Source: Myotis daubentonii
Lineage: Eukaryota; Chordata; Mammalia; Chiroptera; Vespertilionidae
Direction of reading: 5' to 3'
Assembly: GCF_963259705.1 (NCBI RefSeq)
Contig: NC_081841.1
Location: 90,967,063 to 91,031,062 of the forward strand
DNA length: 64,000 bases
Shown: positions 23,097 to 34,317 of the stretch, piece by piece
How the letters are laid out: the number at the start of each line of letters is the position of its first letter
Position numbering within the stretch: the first letter of the stretch is position 1
Made by a program: the position numbers and the translations under genes
The notes under the pieces: model-generated
The model's input: the letters and a program-made list of their open reading frames with translations, nothing else
What the model was told of the DNA's origin: nothing
The model's database searches: none

Positions 23097-23971
23097 GAAT
23101 GCAGTGTTGGAGGAATTAGAGGAATTAGAGCAAAGCTTTTACTCCCCAGAACATTATTTTACTGCCTCCTGCTACTTCCCCACCCTCTACCCTCTAATAT
23201 TCCAGGTTCCTTACTTTGGTCCTAAAATAGTGAATGCATTACCCTTCAGGTAATATCTTAGGGCATTTATACTTGAGCTCCTCAGAGTCATGGATTTCTT
23301 CCATTATGGTCACCACTATACCCCTGGGGCTTCAGTGCAGGGCCTGCGACATGAGAGCTCCAAAAAAATACATTTGTCAAGGGAATGAATCAATAACTGC
23401 AGGCTGAAAATAAATACCTGTTTGAGAATGTTGATGTAGATTCATGATCCATAAGAACATGCTTACGGAAAGCATAGGATGTTTGTGCTCATCCCTAAAC
23501 TTTTCAACTTGACTTCCTGTACAGCAACGGAAGTTTTTTCACAAACTGCCTAATGCTTTTCAGAGACAACATGGAGTAAATCAGTTTGGAAATCAGTCCT
23601 TTTAAGAGAGGCCCTGTTTCCATTCATGAGCAATAGCCATCTGGCAGATGGCTTATTTGTTTGCAACTACCCTTATCATTTCCTGCAACATAGGAAAACG
23701 ATGAGCGATCAAGACAGAAGTGTCTGAGAAGAGGGTTCATGAACACTGACTCAGGGAGGAAGTGGGTGGGGGAGGAAGAAAAGACTGCACACTGCCCCAC
23801 CCAAGATCATCTGAGTGGTAGTCATAGGCCCCATGCCTCTGTTTTTAACAGCTCCCAAGGTACCACTGAAGTGCCTGAAGCTTGAGAGTCACTGTCCTAA
23901 TTACATTGTCTGATCTGCTCAAGTAAACAAAATGTTGCAACATCAACCTTGATTTATATTTTCTTGTTCCT

Positions 23972-24217
23972 GTTTATTTTATTTTTTTAATTGATCTTAA
24001 AGAAAGAGAGGAAGGGAAAGAGGATAGAGAGGGAAGGAGGATAGAGAGGAAGGGAGGGAAGGAGAGAAGGAGGGAGAAACATCTATCAGGTTGCCTCTCA
24101 AACACATCCTGACGGGATTGAATCCGAAACCTGGTATGTGCCCTGACCTGGAATTGAATCCACCACCTTTTGGTGTATAGACAACACTTCAAGCAACTGA
24201 GCAACTCCAGCCAGGGT
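23972..24217 (-). mobile_element. tRNA-derived SINE, antisense, GA-rich
   Basis: Left tail TTTATTTTTTTAATTGATC, expanded GGAAG purine run at 24005-24078, head ending CAACTCCAGCCAGGGTT on the right. Confidence 0.82.
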
Positions 24218-24459
24218 TCTTTTTGCTGTTTTTTGTTTGTTTGTTTCTTTCTTTGTTTTATCTTTTTGATCCCTATTTCCTCCTGCCTATTCTAATTCTC
24301 TTGCTCCAAGTGTTAGATATTTCAGATTGTTGGCACTTAAGTTGGCCCAAGTGTTCAGTATTTCAGATTATTCAGTATTCCAGGTTTTGAGAAGGCCAAT
24401 GTCAAATGAACTCAAAAGAATTTGGAGGTTTTGCCTAGAAATAAATAATAAAGATTTTT

Positions 24460-24517
24460 TTAGACCCTTCCGTCCACAGGCCAATGCTCTATCCACTGAG
24501 CCAAACCGGCAAGGGCA
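24460..24517 (-). mobile_element. 'Half SINE': VES tRNA-like head only, with its own A tail
   Basis: Only the first roughly 55 bp of a VES element are present (minus strand, from GCCCTTGCCGGTTTGGCTCA through the anticodon-arm region to GGAAGGGTCT), followed at once by an A tract. Flanks ATAAAGATTTTT (24448-24459 and 24520-24531) form a 12-bp duplication. This looks like a retroposed truncated transcript, not a deleted full copy. Confidence 0.8.
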
Positions 24518-24531
24518 TGATAAAGATTTTT

Positions 24532-25383
24532 AATAGGGTTTTAGAGTTTCCAAAAAGAACCCCAAGAAGTATACCAAAGAAGAAGGAAAAGTTAACAGTT
24601 CTTATAGTAAAAAGTACATTCTTGACAATTATCAGTCTGGATTCCACTTTGTGTGCATAAAATGTTTTTATTATGTAATAATTTCATACATATACATGTA
24701 CATGTGTAAGCTGTAAGTTGTGAAGCATAATAATACGTTGACACCTGTGAACGCAGTCCTGCATTCTTAGCCCTGGGATTGGTCCAGGACAGTTACTAGT
24801 CAGATGTCAGGCAGTCTGGATGACGGGTGCCAGGAGGTCCAGAGGCTTGGTGCCAGGAGTTCTGGTCATATCCTGTGGTCTGAATAATGGATGTCAGGTG
24901 ATCTAGATACGTGAATCCTTCAGGAGAGTATTCAGAGGGTTATCTGGAGGTCTGGTGCATGTCCATATGTATAACCAGGTGTTGACACAGGACTGGACAG
25001 TTCGAAAAGTTTAAGTTCCCAGGCTAGTTAGAACAAAAACAGAATCATAGCCTCATGCCTCAACTTTCATAATGTGGATAATTTTAGCAGCTTGGTTAAA
25101 GAGGCCCCATTTCATATATTCCCTATTTTCACTTTCTCCTCACCACTAAATAGCCCCCCTTTCGGCTCCTCAAATTATAACCAAGACAAAAATATTGCCT
25201 TCATTACCAATAACGTTGATTGGAGAACACAACTTTAAGTCAGCAATAATTTGGGCATACTAATATTCCCCCATCAGCTCCCCAATTTTAGGCATAGTCA
25301 CTTAGAAGAAAAGGAACGGAGAGAATGAGAGGGGGAAAGAGACAAGGCCGAGCAGACCCAGCAACCGAGCTCATTGTTTTAAA
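24532..25383. other. intergenic, no recognised feature
   Basis: Contains repeated short GTCTGGATG/GTCCAGAGG-like phrases at about 24790-24960 that I could not assign to a family. Confidence 0.35.
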
Positions 25384-25745
25384 CTAGAGGCCCGGTGCAT
25401 GAGAGTCATGCACTCGGCGGGGGGAGGGGAGGGCCTGGCCTGTGCCCTCTTGCAGTCCTGGAGCCCTCAGGGAATGTCCAACTAACAGCAGGGAGTGGGC
25501 CCAAGCTGTCAGTTGGACATCCTTAGTACTGCTGTGGAGGCAAGAGAGGCTCCCGCCACCACAGCTGTGCTTGCCAGCTGTGAGCCCGACTTCTGGCTGA
25601 GCTGCGCTCCCTCTGCGGGAGTGCACTAACCACCAGGAGGCAGCTCCTGCGTTGAGCGTCTGCCCCCTGGTGATCAGTGTATATCATAGCAACCGGTTGT
25701 TCTGCTGTTTGGTTGATTTGCATATTAGCCTTTTATTATGTAGGA
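25384..25745 (-). mobile_element. HeliBat-type Helitron, reversed
   Basis: Left end CTAGAGGCCCGGTGCATGAG (the 3' end reversed) and right end CCTTTTATTATGTAGGA (the 5' end reversed), host A and T outside. It carries two CTCF-like cores with one mismatch each: 25630-25643 plus and 25660-25673 minus. Confidence 0.92.
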
Positions 25746-26244
25746 TTCATCAGACAGAAAACTTACTCTTCCCTTCTAATCATAAAAGCACTTGATATTT
25801 TCTTAACCCACTGCTTACTTTCCATCTCAGAGGCCACCTCAGACCACAGTCTGGACAATCTTGTTGCTTTGGATATCCTGTGATCAACCATACCTACACT
25901 CTAACACCATAATTTTCTCATCTTGTCTTTTCACCCACATCATTTTGCCTTTTCAATTTCAATTCCAACTCCACCTGCCTGCTGTTCTCTCACCCCGCTC
26001 TGAGAAATCTTTATCCTCTATAAAACATCTTGCACATTATGCTCTAAAAAATGTTATCTGCAGTAATCTGTTTACCTACTTCCCTCACCACACAGCACAC
26101 CTTTCTAAGGCAGGGACCATCATATTCTTTGTGCAGTGAGTCCAGCAGTAACATAATACCTGGCACATATTTTGTCCTTCATAGATCCTTTATTCTCTAC
26201 CTAGCATGTACTGGACCCTTTCTAAGAACTGGGTTTTAAAAATA
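25746..26244. other. intergenic with an L2-like trace
   Basis: The 26105-26170 segment (AGGCAGGGACCATCATATTC, then CCTGGCACATATTTTG) resembles an L2/MIR tail. Otherwise nothing recognised. Confidence 0.35.
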
Positions 26245-26332
26245 AACAAGGTGGCGGCGGGGAGGGTAGGCTAGAAGGGGCCAACAGGGGGAAATGGGGA
26301 GAAATGGGGGATATATGTAATACTTTCAACAA

Positions 26333-29232
26333 TCCTGTCTAATAATAGACAAACATGGTAATTGACTGCACCTTCACTATGCCTCCCATTGGCTAATCAG
26401 CATGATATGCAAAGTAACCTCAAAAAAGATGGTGGCTAATTTGCATACTGCAGGCAGGGTGGGACAGCGCCATACCACCTGCCCCGCCACCATCCTGGCC
26501 TGCTATCTGCGACCTGGGGCAGCGGGCGTCCCATGTGGGACCTGTCCTGGGGCATCCAGGCAGGGCAGCAGCAATTGGGCCCTGGCGTCCCGTGTGAGAA
26601 CCTACACAGGGCGGTGGGGCGGAACAGCGTGGCTCCTCTTCACAGCTCCCTTGTGGGCCTAAGCCTTTTTTATTTTTTTTAATTAAATCTTTATTGTTCA
26701 GATTATGACAGTTGTACCTCTTTTTTCCCCCCATAGCTCCCCTCCACCCAGTTCCCACCCCACCCTCCGCCCTCACCCCCCTCCACTGTCCTCATCCATA
26801 GGTGCACGATTATTGTCCAGTCTCTTCCCGCATCCCTCACAAACCTTTCCCCCCCAAGAATAGTCAGTCCACTCCCTTTCTATGCCCCTGATTCTATTAT
26901 AATCACCAGTTTATTCTGTTCATCAGATTATTTATTCACTTGATTTTTAGATTCACTTGTTGATGGATGTGTATTTGTTGTTCATAATTTGTATCTTTAC
27001 CATTTTCTTCTTCTTCCTCTTCTTAAAGGTTACCTTTCAGCATTTAATATAATACTGGTTTGGTGGTGATGAACTCCTTTAACTTTTCCTTATCTGTGAA
27101 GCTCTTTATCTGACCTTCACTTCTGAATGATAGCTTTGCTGGATAAAGTAGTCTTGGTTGTAGGTTCTTGGTATTCATCACTTTGAATATTTCTTGCCAC
27201 TCCCTTCTGACCTGCAAAGTTTCTGTTGAGAAATCAGCTGACAGTCGTATGGGTACTCCCTTGTAGGTAACTGACTGTCTTTCTCTTGCTGCTTTTAGGA
27301 TTCTCTCTTTGTCTTTTGCTCTTAGCATTTTAATTATGATGTGTCTTGGTGTGATGTCTCTTTGGATTCCTTTTGTTTGGGGTTCTCTGCGCTTCATGGA
27401 CTTGGAAGTCTATTTCTTTCACGAGGTAGGGGAAGTTTTCTGTCACTATTTCTTCAAATAGGTTTTCAATATCTTGTTCTCTCTCTTCTTCTGGCACCCC
27501 TATAATTCAGATGTTGGTGTGCTTGAAGCTGTCCCAGAGGCTCCTTACACTACCTTCATATTTTTGGATTCTTTTTTCATTTTGCTTTTCCGGTTCGGTG
27601 TTTTTTGCATCTTCGCATTTCAGATCTTTGACTTGGTTCTTGTGATCCTCTAGTTTGCTATTGGAACTCTGTATAATATTCTTTATTTCAGTCAGTGTAT
27701 GCTTAATTTCCAGTTGGTCCTTTATCATAAGCTCGAGGGTTTTATTAGATTTCTTGAGGGTCTCATTACATTTATCAGCGGTTTCTAGAAAGTTCTTGAA
27801 AAACCTTAAAAGTGTGGTTTTGAACTCTATATCCAGTAGTTTGCTTTCCTCCATTTCTGTCATTTGTGACCTGGTTCTTTGTCTCCGCATTTAATATGCT
27901 TCCTTGTGTTGGTAGAGTGGCTTTGTGTGATAGGTGTCCTATAGGGCCCAGTGGCTCAGCCTCCCCAATTACCTGAGGTATACACTCTTGGTGCACCCCC
28001 GTGTGGGTTTTGTGCACAGTCTCCTTGTAGTTAAGCCTTGATTGTTGTAGGTATCACTGGGAGGAATTGACCTCCAGGCCAATTGGCTTTGAGAATCGGC
28101 TGTGTCTGCAGTGGGAGAACTTCTGTACTGGAGACACCCTTCTGGGGCAAGACTTGCTTCAGTGGGGCTTTGGTGCTCACTGAGTCTGCCCTCTGAGTGT
28201 GTCCCTTATGGATCTGAGGAGTTGTAATCTGGATGGCCCCACTCTGACCACTGGGTACACTGGCTCTTGGATCTAAGGAGGTGCTAATTTAGCCTCTGCC
28301 TGAGGCTACCTAGCAGGAGCTATGAAGAGATCTGCAGATTCCCCTTCCTTTTTTGGGGTTTGGAGGTGCCCAAATGAGGCCCAGCTGTGAAGTAATGCAA
28401 GCTGCTGTGGGACCTTGGGCCTTCTCTTGAACGTTCTGGGTCTGTCTGGCCCAGCTGCAGTTTGTTAGGTGATTTTCAGATTGCAAAGGGCCAGGGCATT
28501 CATATGCAAAAGCCTCTGCTGCAACTTGGGTGGGGTGGGGTCTCAGGGGATCAACAGGGCGGACCAAGCAGCTATGGCTGATCCTCAGACCTGCCCTAAG
28601 GGGCTCTGCGTCTCAGTGTCCCCGTAATTGCTGCAAGAACTTCCAGAGAGAAAGCTGCCCTTGAGTTCTGAGTTCTGCCCACTGCCAGACCGTCCAGTCT
28701 CTCCTGCTCAAGTCCAGATCCCCAGAGACTTCCCAGAACCGGAGTTCAGAGCAGTCAGGGGCTTGTGACTCCCTCCTGATTCAAAAAGATAGCCGCGTCC
28801 TCAGTCGCCAGCCCTTGCCGAGTGCTCCTCTGTACCTCTGCACCTCCACAGCTACTCTGAGTCTCAGTGTGCTTTTCTCTTTCCTTCTAGTTGTAGAATT
28901 TCCACTCAGCCAGCCTTCCTGTAGTTCTGGATGATGTCAGTTTTGTTTTTAGTTGTATTTTTGAATTTGTTTTGAGAGGCATCAATTTCTGGTGTTTACC
29001 TATGCCGCCATCTTGGTTTTTCCAGGCATAAGCCTTTAGTCGGACATCCCCCGAGGCATCCCTGGCTGCCAGAAGAATGTCTGACTACAAGCTTAGGCCT
29101 GATCCCCTGGGGAGTGGGCCTAAGTCGACAGGTGGACATTCCCCAAGGGGTCCTGGACTGCAAATGGGCGCAGGCCGGACTGAGGGGACCCCTCCCCCCC
29201 AGTGCACTAATTTTTGTGCACCAGGCCTCTAG
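26333..29232 (+). mobile_element. Helitron containing a HAL1 insertion
   Basis: Start TCCTGTCTAATAATAGAC and end TTTTTGTGCACCAGGCCTCT then AG, host A before and T after. The GC-rich Helitron interior is interrupted at 26669-29024 by HAL1 copy 1, which duplicates 13 bp of the Helitron. Confidence 0.85.
26669..29024 (-). mobile_element. HAL1 (half-L1) retrotransposon, copy 1, ORF1 broken
   Basis: On the minus strand: 5' end CCAAGATGGCGGCATAGGTA, a 5' UTR of about 1.1 kb, ORF1 from ATG at 27890, a G-rich 3' UTR and AATAAAGATTTAATT then A. No ORF2 exists: the 3' UTR follows ORF1 directly, as in copies 2 and 3. ORF1 is broken by an in-frame stop at 27507-27509 and a later frame change (the continuation 27044-27397 is in another frame). 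Flanks GGCCTAAGCCTTT (26656-26668) and GGCATAAGCCTTT (29025-29037) form a 13-bp duplication with one mismatch. Confidence 0.88.
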
Positions 29233-29250
29233 TAAAGATATAATTTAAAT

Positions 29251-29668
29251 AAACAGACAAATAAATGAATAAAATAAAAATAAGGCAAGAGCTCTAATCT
29301 TGAACTTATTTTCTAATAGGGAAAGCAAGGTGGGCTCATGGGTACGAGAATCTGAGGTCTAATTGTACCTTACACTGAATTTTAAGCATTCAGTAAATTT
29401 CAGCTCCCCCTCCCCCCCCCCACACTCCCTCTTCTTTTAATACTTGGTGCCACCAACTATTTGAGCTTAAGTGGAATCTGTAGGCTTAACTTTCCTGTGT
29501 CCTGCTAAGTCAGGGGCCATACCTACATCTGCTGGCTATCATCCTGTTGTCATTGTTCAGGTGTGATTTTTGAGAGAAGAGGGCAAGAACATCTTTATGC
29601 TGATATGAGTATTTTGGTGTCTTTGAGGCAGCTTTCCTGCACAAGGAGATTATTCACAGATTAGTGGT
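29251..29668. other. intergenic, no recognised feature
   Basis: Contains a short C-run near 29408-29420. No coding signal. Confidence 0.35.
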
Positions 29669-29885
29669 TTTTTTTTAAATATATTTTTATTGATTTCAGA
29701 GAGGAAGAAAGAGGGAGAGAGATAGAAACATCAATGATGAGAGAGAATCATTGATTGGCTGCTTTCTGCATGCTCCCCACTGGGGATCAAGCCTGAAACC
29801 TGGGCATGTGCCCTTGACTGGAATCAAATCTGGAACTCTTTAGTCCAGGCCGACGCTATATCCACTAAGCCAAACCAGCTAGGGC
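29669..29885 (-). mobile_element. VES-type SINE, antisense
   Basis: Tail AAATATATTTTTATTGATTT at the left, head ending AAGCCAAACCAGCTAGGGC at the right. Confidence 0.9.
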
Positions 29886-30089
29886 CACAAATTAGTTTTT
29901 AATTAGCATTCAAATTTTTTAAATAACAGTAAAGTTTAGATTTTCCTTATTCTTTCAAGCTCCATTTACAATTCTTTTTCTATTTATAAGACAAGAAACT
30001 AAAATAAAACCATCAAGGAAACTTTCATGAAAGTAAATTAAACACATTTAAGCATTTTATTTATTTATTTATTTATTGCATTTTTATTT

Positions 30090-32297
30090 TTATTTTTTTC
30101 AATTAAATCTTTATTGTTCAGATTATTACATTAGTTACTTTTTCCCCCCACCATAACTCCCCTCCACCCAGTTCCCACCCCACCCTCCGCCCTCACTCCC
30201 CACCCACTGACCTCATCCATAGGTGCACGATTATTGTCCAATCTCTTCCCTCACCCCCACACCTCTTTCCCCCCCCCAAGAATAGTCAGTCCATTCCCTT
30301 TCTATGTCCCTGATTCTATTACAATCACCAGTTCATACTCTTCATCAGATTATTTATTCACTTGATTTTTAGATTCACTTGTTGATAGATGTGTATTTGT
30401 TGTTCATAATTTGTATCTTTACCATTTTCTTCTTCTTCCTCTTCTTAAAGGTTACCTTTCAGCATTTCATATAATACTGGTTTGGTGGTGATGAACTCCT
30501 TTAGCTTTTTCTTATCTGTGAAGGTCTTTATCTGGCCTTCACTTCTGAATGATAGCTTTGCTGGATAAAGTAGTCTTGGTTGTAGGTTCTTGGTATTCAT
30601 CACTTTGAATATTTCTTGCCACTCCCTTCTGACCTGCAAAGTTTCTGTTGAGAAATCAGCTGACAGTCATATGGGTACTCCCTTGTAGGTAACTGAGTTT
30701 CTTTCTCTTGCTGGTTTTAGGATTCTCTCTTTGTCTTTTGCTCTTGGCATTTTAATTATAATGTGTTTTGGTGTGGTCCTATTTGGCTTCCTTGTTTGGG
30801 GTTCTCTGCACTTCCTGGACTTGTAAGTCTATTTATTTCACCAGGTAGGGGAAGTTTTCTGTCATTATTTCTTCAAATAGGTTTTCAATATCTTGCTCTC
30901 TCTCATCTTCTGGCACCCCTATAATTCGGGTGTTGGTACGCTTGAAGCTGTCCCAGAGGCTCCTTACACTATCTTTGTATTTTTGGACTCTTTTTTCATT
31001 TTGCTTTTCTGGTTGGGTGTTTTTTGCTTCTTCGTATTTCAAATCTTTGACTTGATTCTTGCGACCCTCTGGTCTGCTGTTGGGAGTCTGTATAATATTC
31101 TTTATTTCAGTCAGTGTATGCTTAATTTCTAGTTTGTTCTTTATCACAACATCAAGGGTCTCATTAGATTTCTTGAGGATCTCACTTCATTTATCGGCGG
31201 TCTCACCAGTCTTCTTGAAGATCTCACTACATTTATCGGCGGTCTCACCAGTCTTTTCGACGGCCTTATTAAATTTATCGGCGGCTTCTAGACAGTTCTC
31301 TAAAGACCTTAAAAGTGTGGTTTTGAACTCTATATCCAACTGTTTGCTTTCCTCCAATTCTGTTGTTTGTGTCCTGTTTCTTTGTCTCGGCATTTCTTAT
31401 GCTTCGCTGTGTCGATAGAGTGCCTTTCTGTGCTATGTGTCCCAATTACCTGAGGTAGACACTCTTGGTGCACCCCCTTGTGGGCTTTGTGCACAGTCTT
31501 GTTGTAGTTAAGCCTTGATTGTTATAGTTATCACTGTGAGGAATTGACCTCCAGGCCAATTGGCTGGGAGAATCAGCTGTGTCTGCAGTGGGAGAACTTC
31601 TGTGCTGGAGACACCCCTCTGGGGTAGACTTGCTTCGATGGGGCTTTGGTGCTCACTGAGTCTGCCCCCTGAGTGTGTCTTTTATGGTTCCACGGAGCTG
31701 CAAACTGGATGGTCCCACTCTGACCTCTGGGCTTCCTGGCTCCTGGATCTCTAGGGAGGTGCTAATCTAGCCTTTGCCTGAGGCTATCCAGCAAAATTCT
31801 CCCTTCAGGGCTTGGGCGGGGTGGGTCCCAGTGGATCAACATGGCGGGGTTAGGAATTATGGCTGCTCTCAGTCTTGCCCTCAGAGGCTCTGCTTCTCAG
31901 TGTCCCAGTAATCGCTGCAAGCCCCAAGGAGCGAAACCTGTCCTAGGGTTCTGAGCGATGCCAGACAGTCCCGTTTCTCCCATATGAGTCTGGGTCCCTA
32001 GAGACTCGCCCAGAACTGGAGCTCAGAGCCTCAGACTCCCTCCCGATTGAAAACGACAACCGTGCCCTCAGCCGCCAGCCCGCTCTGCATGCACTCCACA
32101 CCTTAGTATTTTACTTCAGCACTGTGCCTCCTCTGAGTCTCGGTATGTTTTTCTCTTTCCTCCTAGTTGTAGAACTTCCAGTCAGCCAGCCTTCCTGTGG
32201 TTCTGGATGATGTTCGTTCCGTCTTTTAGTTGTATTTTAGAAGTGGTTGTTCGAGGCAGCAAGCTCCGGTGTTTACCTATGCCGCCATCTTGGTTTC
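30090..32297 (-). mobile_element. HAL1 retrotransposon, copy 2, ORF1 broken, coiled-coil repeats duplicated
   Basis: Same architecture as copy 1. ORF1 starts at ATG 31393. Between about 31185 and 31270 a 42-bp unit (14 codons; ETADKCSEI then FKKTG) is tandemly repeated, lengthening the coiled coil relative to copies 1 and 3. A TGT-to-TGA type change stops the frame at 31187-31189, and the RRM region continues downstream (to 30833) before a frame change; the C-terminal domain lies at 30445-30639. Target duplication not clear because both flanks are T/A-rich. Confidence 0.87.
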
Positions 32298-32311
32298 TTC
32301 TATTTTTTATT

Positions 32312-32477
32312 TTTTAAAAAATTAAATTTTATTGATTTGAGCGAGGAAGAGAGAGGGAGAGACAGAAACATCAATGATTGAGCCCACAACCCAAGCATGA
32401 GCCTTGACCAGGAATTGAACCATTACCTCCTGGTTCATAATTCAATGTTCAACCTCTGAGCCACACGGCCAAACAGT
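32312..32477 (-). mobile_element. SINE fragment, antisense
   Basis: TTATTGATTTGAGCGAGGAA tail side and a CTGAGCCACACGGCC head side; older subfamily with an internal deletion. Confidence 0.75.
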
Positions 32478-33025
32478 AGCAAACACTTCTTAAGAAGAAT
32501 ACTCAATGCTTATTAGAAAACCTGGGCCACATCATACACATTCAATAAGCACCTGAAGCTTATTAGAAAGTCTTAATTTTTGGGTTAAGTTTCAAACAGA
32601 CATGTTCCAGAAAGCATTCTTTTTTTAAAATCGAGGTAAAACTGATATATAACATTATAGTATAAGTTTTAGGTGTACAACATTATAATTCAACATCTGT
32701 AGACACTATAAAGTGATCTTCACCAAAAGTCTAGTTAACATCCATTACCATACAATTGATCCCCAACCCATTTTGCCCACCTCCTAACCCTTTCTCCTCT
32801 GGTAATCACCACACAAATCTGTTCTCTGTATCTGTTTGTTTTTGCTTTGTTTGTTTGTTTTTTAAATTAAACATATAAGTGAAATTATACAAATTTGTCT
32901 TTCTCCATCTGACTTTTTTTCATTTAGCTTAATACCCTCAAGGTCCATCCATGTTGTCACAAATGGCAGGATTTTGTTACTTTTTATGGTTGAATAGTGT
33001 TTCATTGTGTGCATGTGTTTCTGTG

Positions 33026-33029
<4 letters not shown>

Positions 33030-33069
<40 letters not shown>

Positions 33070-33082
33070 CCTACCTACCTAT
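33030..33082 (+). repeat. (ATCT)n microsatellite
   Basis: Tetranucleotide run inside the L1 3' UTR, shifting to CTAC at its end. Confidence 0.95.
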
Positions 33083-33085
33083 CTA

Positions 33086-33487
33086 CTAGAGGCCTGGTGC
33101 ATGAAATTTGTGCATGGGTAGGTTCCCTAGGCCTGGCCTGCGATCAGGACTGATCTGTGGGGCAACCGGTGGGGCAATCTGGGGGCCCCCACTGGCACTC
33201 GCCTTGGCTGGCCTGGTACCGTCCACTGGCTGTCCCCGCCCCCTACTGCTGCCCTCTCGCCGGCCAGCCCCATCCCCCCACCACTGGCACCAGTCACCTC
33301 CCTCTGCAGGGTGACCAGTCGGGCTATCGTGGGGCCCCTGCTGACACCTGTCCTGACTGGCCTGGGGCCTGGGGGCTGGGGGCAGCTCCTGTGTTGAGTG
33401 TCTACCCCCTGGTGGTCAGTGCACATCATAATGACTGGTCATTCCACCATTCAGTCGATTTGCATATTAGGCTTTTATTATATAGGA
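33086..33487 (-). mobile_element. HeliBat-type Helitron, reversed
   Basis: CTAGAGGCCTGGTGCATGAA at the left, CTTTTATTATATAGGA at the right. It carries a CTCF-like core with one mismatch on the minus strand (33402-33415). Confidence 0.93.
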
Positions 33488-33497
33488 TATGTGTGTG

Positions 33498-33549
<52 letters not shown>
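33498..33549 (+). repeat. (TA)n microsatellite
   Basis: About 25 TA units between two Helitrons. Confidence 0.95.
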
Positions 33550-33551
<2 letters not shown>

Positions 33552-33741
33552 AGAGGGCTGGTGTACAAATTTGTGCATGGGGGGGGGTCCAGATGGCCCG
33601 CCCCAATTGGGGCCAATCAGGCCAGGCTGGCTGGGGAGAGAGGTCACGGCGGTTGGCCAACTGGCCCCGCCCCTGGTCAAACTCCTGATTGAATTCACAG
33701 TCTAAGGGACAATTTGCATATTAGCCTTTTATTATATAGTA
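33550..33741 (-). mobile_element. Helitron, reversed, diverged
   Basis: Decayed 3' end CCAGAGGGCTGGTGTACAAA at the left, 5' end TAGCCTTTTATTATATAGTA at the right. Confidence 0.8.
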
Positions 33742-33761
33742 TATGTATGTATATGTATGTA

Positions 33762-34079
33762 CTAGAGGCCCAGTGCACGAAATTTGTGCACTCGGGGGTT
33801 TGGGGGTCCCTCAGCCCGGCCTGCACCCTCTTGCAGTCCGGGAGCCCTCAGGGGATGACTCACCGGGAGTGGGCCTAAGCTGTCAGTCAGACATCCTTAG
33901 CACTGCCATGGAGGCAGGAGAGGCTCCTGGCTGAGCGGCACGGGCCCTGTAGGAGCGCACTGACCACCAGGGGGCAGCTCCTGTGTTGAGCATCTGCCCC
34001 CTGGTGGTCAGTGCGTGTCATTGTGACTGGATGTTGCGCTGTTTGGTCTATTTGCATATTAGCTTTTTATCATATAGGA
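33762..34079 (-). mobile_element. HeliBat-type Helitron, reversed, with an inverted pair of CTCF-like cores
   Basis: CTAGAGGCCCAGTGCACGAA left end, CTTTTTATCATATAGGA right end. Two perfect CTCF-core-like sequences in opposite orientation lie 16 bp apart near its 5' end. Confidence 0.93.
33964..34007. promoter_or_regulatory. inverted pair of CTCF-core-like motifs
   Basis: CCACCAGGGGGCAG on plus (33964-33977) and the same sequence on minus (33994-34007). Both fit CCASYAGRKGGCRS completely. Confidence 0.5.
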
Positions 34080-34317
34080 TATGTATGCATGTAATCTTTT
34101 TCATCCATTCACCCATTGGTGGGCATTTAGGTTTTTCCCCCGTATCTTAGCTATTATAAATAATGCTGCAATGAACTTAGCAGTACATGTATCTCTTTGA
34201 ATTAGTGTTTTTTATATTTCTTGGATAAATACCCAGCAGTGGAATAGCTGGGTCATATGGTAGCTCTAGTCTTACTTTTTTGAGGAATATCCATACTGTT
34301 TCCCATAGTGGCTGTAC

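Larger units (their letters stand above)
26245..29250 (+). mobile_element. L1 3'-UTR tail split by a Helitron
   Basis: Left part 26245-26332 (G-rich, ATATATGTAATACTTTCAAC) and right part from 29233 (TAAAGATATAATTT). Joined, they give CAACAATAAAGAT, the L1 polyadenylation region; the Helitron sits inside the AATAAA signal. Confidence 0.75.

Noticed and set aside
33426..33705. Frames with long YIYIYI runs
   Set aside because: Translation of a (TA)n microsatellite and Helitron ends.
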